Positions 7,335-9,440 of a stretch of DNA of 9,440 nt are shown here, piece by piece (the first letter of the stretch is position 1; every line of letters begins with the position of its first letter). The stretch is from Flavobacterium sp. UBA6195 (GTDB lineage: Bacteria > Bacteroidota > Bacteroidia > Flavobacteriales > Flavobacteriaceae), in contig NZ_DITB01000115.1 in NCBI RefSeq assembly GCF_002422095.1, positions 1 to 9,440 of the forward strand. The letters are read 5' to 3'. The position numbers and the translations under genes are program-made. Under the pieces are notes generated by a model. The model was not told the DNA's origin, ran no database searches, and saw nothing but the letters and a program-made list of their open reading frames with translations.

Positions 7335-8276
7335 TTATAGTACTTCTGAAATCTTATAACGTTCTTCGTTGTTTTTGGTTCTTAGGATGATTTCACCTAA
7401 AAATCCGGCTAAGAATAATTGAGTTCCAATTAACATCGCGGTTAGCGATAAATAAAATTGCGGTCTTTCGGTGATTAATCTTCCTGTTGTGTTGATGAAT
7501 AATTTATCGATACCTAAGTAGAATGCGAATAAAAATCCAATCACAAACATAATGGAGCCTAATAATCCGAAAAGATGCATTGGTCGTTTTCCGAAAGTAG
7601 ATAAAAACCAAATCGTAATCAAATCTAAGAAGCCATTAATAAAACGGCTCATTCCAAATTTAGAACTTCCGTATTTTCTAGCTTGATGAATCACGACTTT
7701 TTCACCGATTTTCCCAAATCCAGCATTTTTAGCTAAAACAGGAATGTAGCGGTGCATTTCACCAGAAACTTCAATGTTTTTGATAACAATATTTTTATAG
7801 GCTTTTAATCCACAATTGAAATCATTCAATTTAACGCCTGAAGTTTTTCTAGCCGCCCAATTAAACAATTTTGAAGGAATGTTTTTCGCTACAACTGAAT
7901 CGTAACGTTTTTTCTTCCAACCTGAAATCAAATCATAATTATCTTCTGTAATTAAACGGAATAATTCTGGAATTTCATCTGGACTATCTTGTAAATCGGC
8001 ATCCATAGTAATCACGACATCACCTTGTGCTTTTGCAAAACCTGCATGCAAGGCTTGTGACTTTCCATAATTTCTAAGAAAACGGATACCTTTTACATTT
8101 GAATTTTCTTGAGATAATTTTTGAATAACATTCCAAGAAGCGTCAGTACTACCATCATCAATAAAAAGGATCTCATAGGAAAAGTTGTGCGCTTGCATCA
8201 CTTTCACAATCCAATTGTGTAATTCAGGTAACGATTCTTGTTCGTTTAATAATGGGATAACTATGGATAAATTCAT
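7335..8276 (-). CDS. Family 2 glycosyltransferase with C-terminal membrane helices (polyprenyl-phosphate type)
   Basis: The product is 313 residues. Residues 1-230 form a GT-A catalytic domain of the DPM1/GtrB/ArnC type: SIVIPLLNEQESL (4-16), nucleotide-contacting DDGSTD (40-45), RNYGKSQALHAGF (68-80) and the metal-binding DADLQDSP (92-99, DxD formed by Asp92 and Asp94). NCGLKAY (154-160), and KYGSSKFGMSRF (201-212) near the membrane interface, are also typical. Two hydrophobic helices at about 234-256 and 275-298 anchor it to the inner membrane. Relatives transfer a sugar from a nucleotide donor to undecaprenyl phosphate, making a donor for periplasmic glycosylation of lipid A, O-antigen or other polymers; the sugar is not readable. 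The gene starts exactly after the DUF4199 stop (TAAATG), so the two are probably translationally coupled, and it is followed 40 bp later by the phospho-sugar mutase. All motifs are intact. Confidence 0.93.
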   Translation of the reverse strand: MNLSIVIPLLNEQESLPELHNWIVKVMQAHNFSYEILFIDDGSTDASWNVIQKLSQENSNVKGIRFLRNYGKSQALHAGFAKAQGDVVITMDADLQDSPDEIPELFRLITEDNYDLISGWKKKRYDSVVAKNIPSKLFNWAARKTSGVKLNDFNCGLKAYKNIVIKNIEVSGEMHRYIPVLAKNAGFGKIGEKVVIHQARKYGSSKFGMSRFINGFLDLITIWFLSTFGKRPMHLFGLLGSIMFVIGFLFAFYLGIDKLFINTTGRLITERPQFYLSLTAMLIGTQLFLAGFLGEIILRTKNNEERYKISEVL

Positions 8277-8804
8277 TTAGAATACAGGTTTATCTTTTTT
8301 GAAAATTGCAGCTAAAATTGCACCAAAAATTGCAGAACCTACTATGCTCCAAATACTTCCTTTGGCTTGCTCAATTGCAGAAAATTGGTTGTAATCTTTC
8401 ATTTTATCAACTGTTTCTTTGATAGCAGAAGTGGGAGTTCCAAATTTTTCTAACATTTGAACAGTTGATTCAAGTGTAAGTTCTTTTAAACGAATTGCTG
8501 CTTCAGGATCAATTACATTAAAAAGTAAAATATTATAAACAACAGAAATTGCTATACCTATAAGTGCAGATACAAAATAAGTAGTGAAGCCTTCCTTAAA
8601 ACTCATGTAACCACCTAAATCTTTTTTGGTTTTAACTAATAACACACAACCAATAATAATATAAACTACTAAAATTAGTATACCAAGCCACCATTTAGTC
8701 ATTAAAGATAAATCAACAATGTAAATAGAAGTTGTAATCAATACACTTAATACTCCAGTGATAATACCGAAGGTAATTCCGTTTTTTTTGATAATTTCGT
8801 TCAT
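8277..8804 (-). CDS. DUF4199 family membrane protein
   Basis: The product is 175 residues, first gene of the minus-strand cluster, ATG at 8802-8804. It has four likely transmembrane helices (about 9-30, 36-57, 70-96 and 148-168) and a polar segment between the third and fourth (about 99-145) that looks helical and possibly coiled. GGYMSFKEGF (64-73), just before helix three, is the recognisable DUF4199 motif. The family is found mainly in Bacteroidota and has no established function. Its place directly ahead of, and coupled to, a polyprenyl-phosphate glycosyltransferase suggests a partner or accessory membrane component; this is inference from position only. A TATATTTG element 25 bases upstream of the ATG probably drives the whole cluster. 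Confidence 0.85.
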   Translation of the reverse strand: MNEIIKKNGITFGIITGVLSVLITTSIYIVDLSLMTKWWLGILILVVYIIIGCVLLVKTKKDLGGYMSFKEGFTTYFVSALIGIAISVVYNILLFNVIDPEAAIRLKELTLESTVQMLEKFGTPTSAIKETVDKMKDYNQFSAIEQAKGSIWSIVGSAIFGAILAAIFKKDKPVF

Positions 8805-8829
8805 AGTTTGTTTTGGTTTAATTAATTTA

Positions 8830-8837
8830 CAAATATA
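8830..8837 (-). promoter_or_regulatory. -7 promoter element for the DUF4199-to-exporter cluster
   Basis: The minus strand reads TATATTTG, a full match to TAnnTTTG, with predicted start near 8822 and a leader of about 18 nt. I found no TTG at the expected -33 distance (the minus strand reads ATC/TTA-rich sequence there), so support is only half of a promoter. It lies opposite the rpmE2 promoter in a divergent region. Confidence 0.5.
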
Positions 8838-8893
8838 AGAATTCTAATCGTTGTAGGATAAGAGTTAAAAAATAAAAAAAAGTTACAGAAACA

Positions 8894-8923
8894 TTGGTAA
8901 ATTAAAAATTAAATGTAATTTTG
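8894..8923 (+). promoter_or_regulatory. Bacteroidota-type promoter for rpmE2
   Basis: TTG at 8894-8896 and TAATTTTG at 8916-8923 (full match to TAnnTTTG) with a 19 bp spacer, the textbook flavobacterial arrangement. The predicted start is about 8930, which leaves a leader of about 100 nt before the rpmE2 ATG. It is the best-matched promoter in the window. Confidence 0.7.
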
Positions 8924-8929
8924 CACTCT

Positions 8930-9032
8930 CAAATAAAAATGTTTATAAACCAAAAGGTTATAAGTTGTTTACACCTTTATAGAATTAAAGCCGCGAAACA
9001 AATTATAATCGCTTAATAAAAAGATTTACAAA
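8930..9032 (+). other. Long rpmE2 leader with possible alternative hairpins
   Basis: The predicted untranslated leader is about 100 nt, against 12-18 nt for the other promoters called here. TATAAACC (8943-8950), AAAA, GGTTATA (8956-8962) forms a hairpin with one bulged A. An alternative pairing uses AAAGGT (8953-8958) with ACCTTT (8973-8978) and shares the GGT, so the two exclude each other. A third short stem pairs GCGA (8993-8996) with TCGC (9009-9012), about 20 nt before the start codon. Leaders of ribosomal-protein genes often bind the protein they encode; whether this one does is speculation. Confidence 0.35.
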
Positions 9033-9284
9033 ATGAAAAAAGGTATTCACCCAGAAAATTACAGATTAGTTGCTTTCAAAGACATGTCAAATGAGGATGT
9101 TTTTATCACTAAATCTACAGTAGAAACTAAAGAAACTATTACTCACGAAGGTGTTGAGTATCCAGTTTTCAAAATGGAGATTTCTAGAACGTCTCACCCT
9201 TTTTACACAGGTAAATCTAAACTTATTGATACTGCAGGTCGTATCGATAAATTCAACAGCAAATACGCTAAAAAAGCTAAATAA
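9033..9284 (+). CDS. rpmE2: 50S ribosomal protein L31, type B
   Basis: The product is 83 residues and starts MKKGIHPENYRLVAFKDMSNEDVFITKST, the type B L31 pattern. The middle has GVEYPVFKMEISRTSHPFYTGKSKLIDTAGRIDKFNSKY, with the conserved SHPFYTG motif, and the C-terminus is lysine-rich. It has no cysteines, so it is the zinc-independent form lacking the CxxC pair of type A L31; many Bacteroidota carry this as their L31, whereas in bacteria with both forms it replaces type A under zinc limitation. It binds the 50S subunit near the central protuberance and bridges to the 30S subunit. The ATG at 9033 is preceded by an A-rich stretch and no Shine-Dalgarno, as expected for this phylum. It has its own promoter, a long leader, and a strong terminator 24 bp after the stop, so it is probably monocistronic. 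Confidence 0.97.
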   Translation: MKKGIHPENYRLVAFKDMSNEDVFITKSTVETKETITHEGVEYPVFKMEISRTSHPFYTGKSKLIDTAGRIDKFNSKYAKKAK

Positions 9285-9307
9285 TTTTTCGCTTTTTCAA
9301 AATAGAG

Positions 9308-9337
9308 AAAAGCTTCACTTAGGTGAGGCTTTTTTTA
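9308..9337 (+). terminator. Intrinsic terminator of rpmE2
   Basis: AAAAGCTTCAC (9308-9318), loop TTAG, then GTGAGGCTTTT (9323-9333) form an 11-bp stem with one T-G wobble, followed by a T tract ending at 9336. It begins 24 bp after the rpmE2 stop codon. Confidence 0.9.
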
Positions 9338-9352
9338 TTGCCTAAATCTTCC

Positions 9353-9360
9353 TACTTTTG
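9353..9360 (+). promoter_or_regulatory. -7 promoter element for the GlmU-like gene
   Basis: TACTTTTG is a full match to TAnnTTTG, 42 bases upstream of the ATG at 9403. The expected -33 position falls in the T tract of the rpmE2 terminator, with no TTG at proper spacing (the TTG at 9338-9340 is only 12 bp away). Because a strong terminator precedes it, this gene needs its own promoter. Confidence 0.5.
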
Positions 9361-9402
9361 AGTATTGTTTTAAACAATTCATCACTTTAACAATTCAACA
9401 TA

Positions 9403-9440
9403 ATGAACTATATACTTTTTGACGGAACCGTTCGCAATGC
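9403..9440 (+). CDS. GlmU-family sugar nucleotidyltransferase, first 12 codons only
   Basis: The frame starts at ATG 9403 and reads MNYILFDGTVRN before the window ends. I recognise MNYILFDGxVRNxL as the start of the Bacteroidota GlmU-like putative sugar nucleotidyltransferases, which carry a GlmU-type N-terminal region and a left-handed beta-helix C-terminus. They are expected to act in the cytoplasm on sugar 1-phosphates, but their substrate is not firmly known to me. The gene commonly follows rpmE2 in flavobacteria, from memory. Only 38 bases are visible, so nothing can be said about catalytic residues. The call rests on this short N-terminus and the position. Confidence 0.7.
   Translation, partial: MNYILFDGTVRN

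Noticed and set aside
9151..9345. Plus-strand open frame of 64 codons overlapping rpmE2
   Set aside because: It is the shifted frame of rpmE2 and runs through the terminator hairpin.

Overview
The window looks like chromosomal DNA of a member of the Flavobacteriaceae, most likely Flavobacterium or a close relative. It is strongly AT-rich, has no clear Shine-Dalgarno sequences, and carries several promoters of the Bacteroidota type (TTG, about 19-20 bp, TAnnTTTG). The protein families also fit: a large TonB-dependent receptor ending in the flavobacterial IPNxxTxR-type tail, a DUF4199 membrane protein, a zinc-free type B L31, and the start of a GlmU-like sugar nucleotidyltransferase.

Layout. 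From 1 to 2806, three + strand genes encode envelope proteins: the 3' two thirds or so of a TonB-dependent receptor, a lipoprotein with two EF-hand-like calcium loops and its own promoter overlapping the receptor stop codon, and a small secreted protein of unknown function. From 2807 to 3718 a lone minus-strand DUF2971 gene sits between degenerate repeats: a GGAT-rich repeat beyond its stop, and a tandem 12-mer plus a related GATT-type repeat beyond its start. From 3719 to 8804 a tight minus-strand cluster reads, in transcription order: DUF4199 membrane protein, polyprenyl-phosphate-type family 2 glycosyltransferase, phospho-sugar mutase, MsbA-like ABC exporter. Two of its three junctions are the same zero-gap TAAATG stop-start. 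A divergent promoter region (8805-9032) separates this cluster from rpmE2 (ribosomal protein L31), which has an unusually long predicted leader and a strong intrinsic terminator. The window ends in the first 12 codons of a GlmU-family gene.

How the genes fit together. The minus-strand cluster reads as envelope glycan/lipid biogenesis: the mutase supplies sugar 1-phosphate, the glycosyltransferase builds lipid-linked or lipid-modifying sugar at the inner membrane, and the exporter flips a lipid or glycolipid. The GlmU-like gene is thematically related but lies on the other strand. The receptor, lipoprotein and secreted protein may act together at the outer membrane, but the substrate cannot be read from the sequence.

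I found no tRNA, rRNA, CRISPR array, transposase or phage gene, and no gene-free stretch over 300 bases. I do not see a convincing new multi-gene system. The points most worth a second look are the rpmE2 leader, the repeats around the DUF2971 gene, and the EF-hand lipoprotein.
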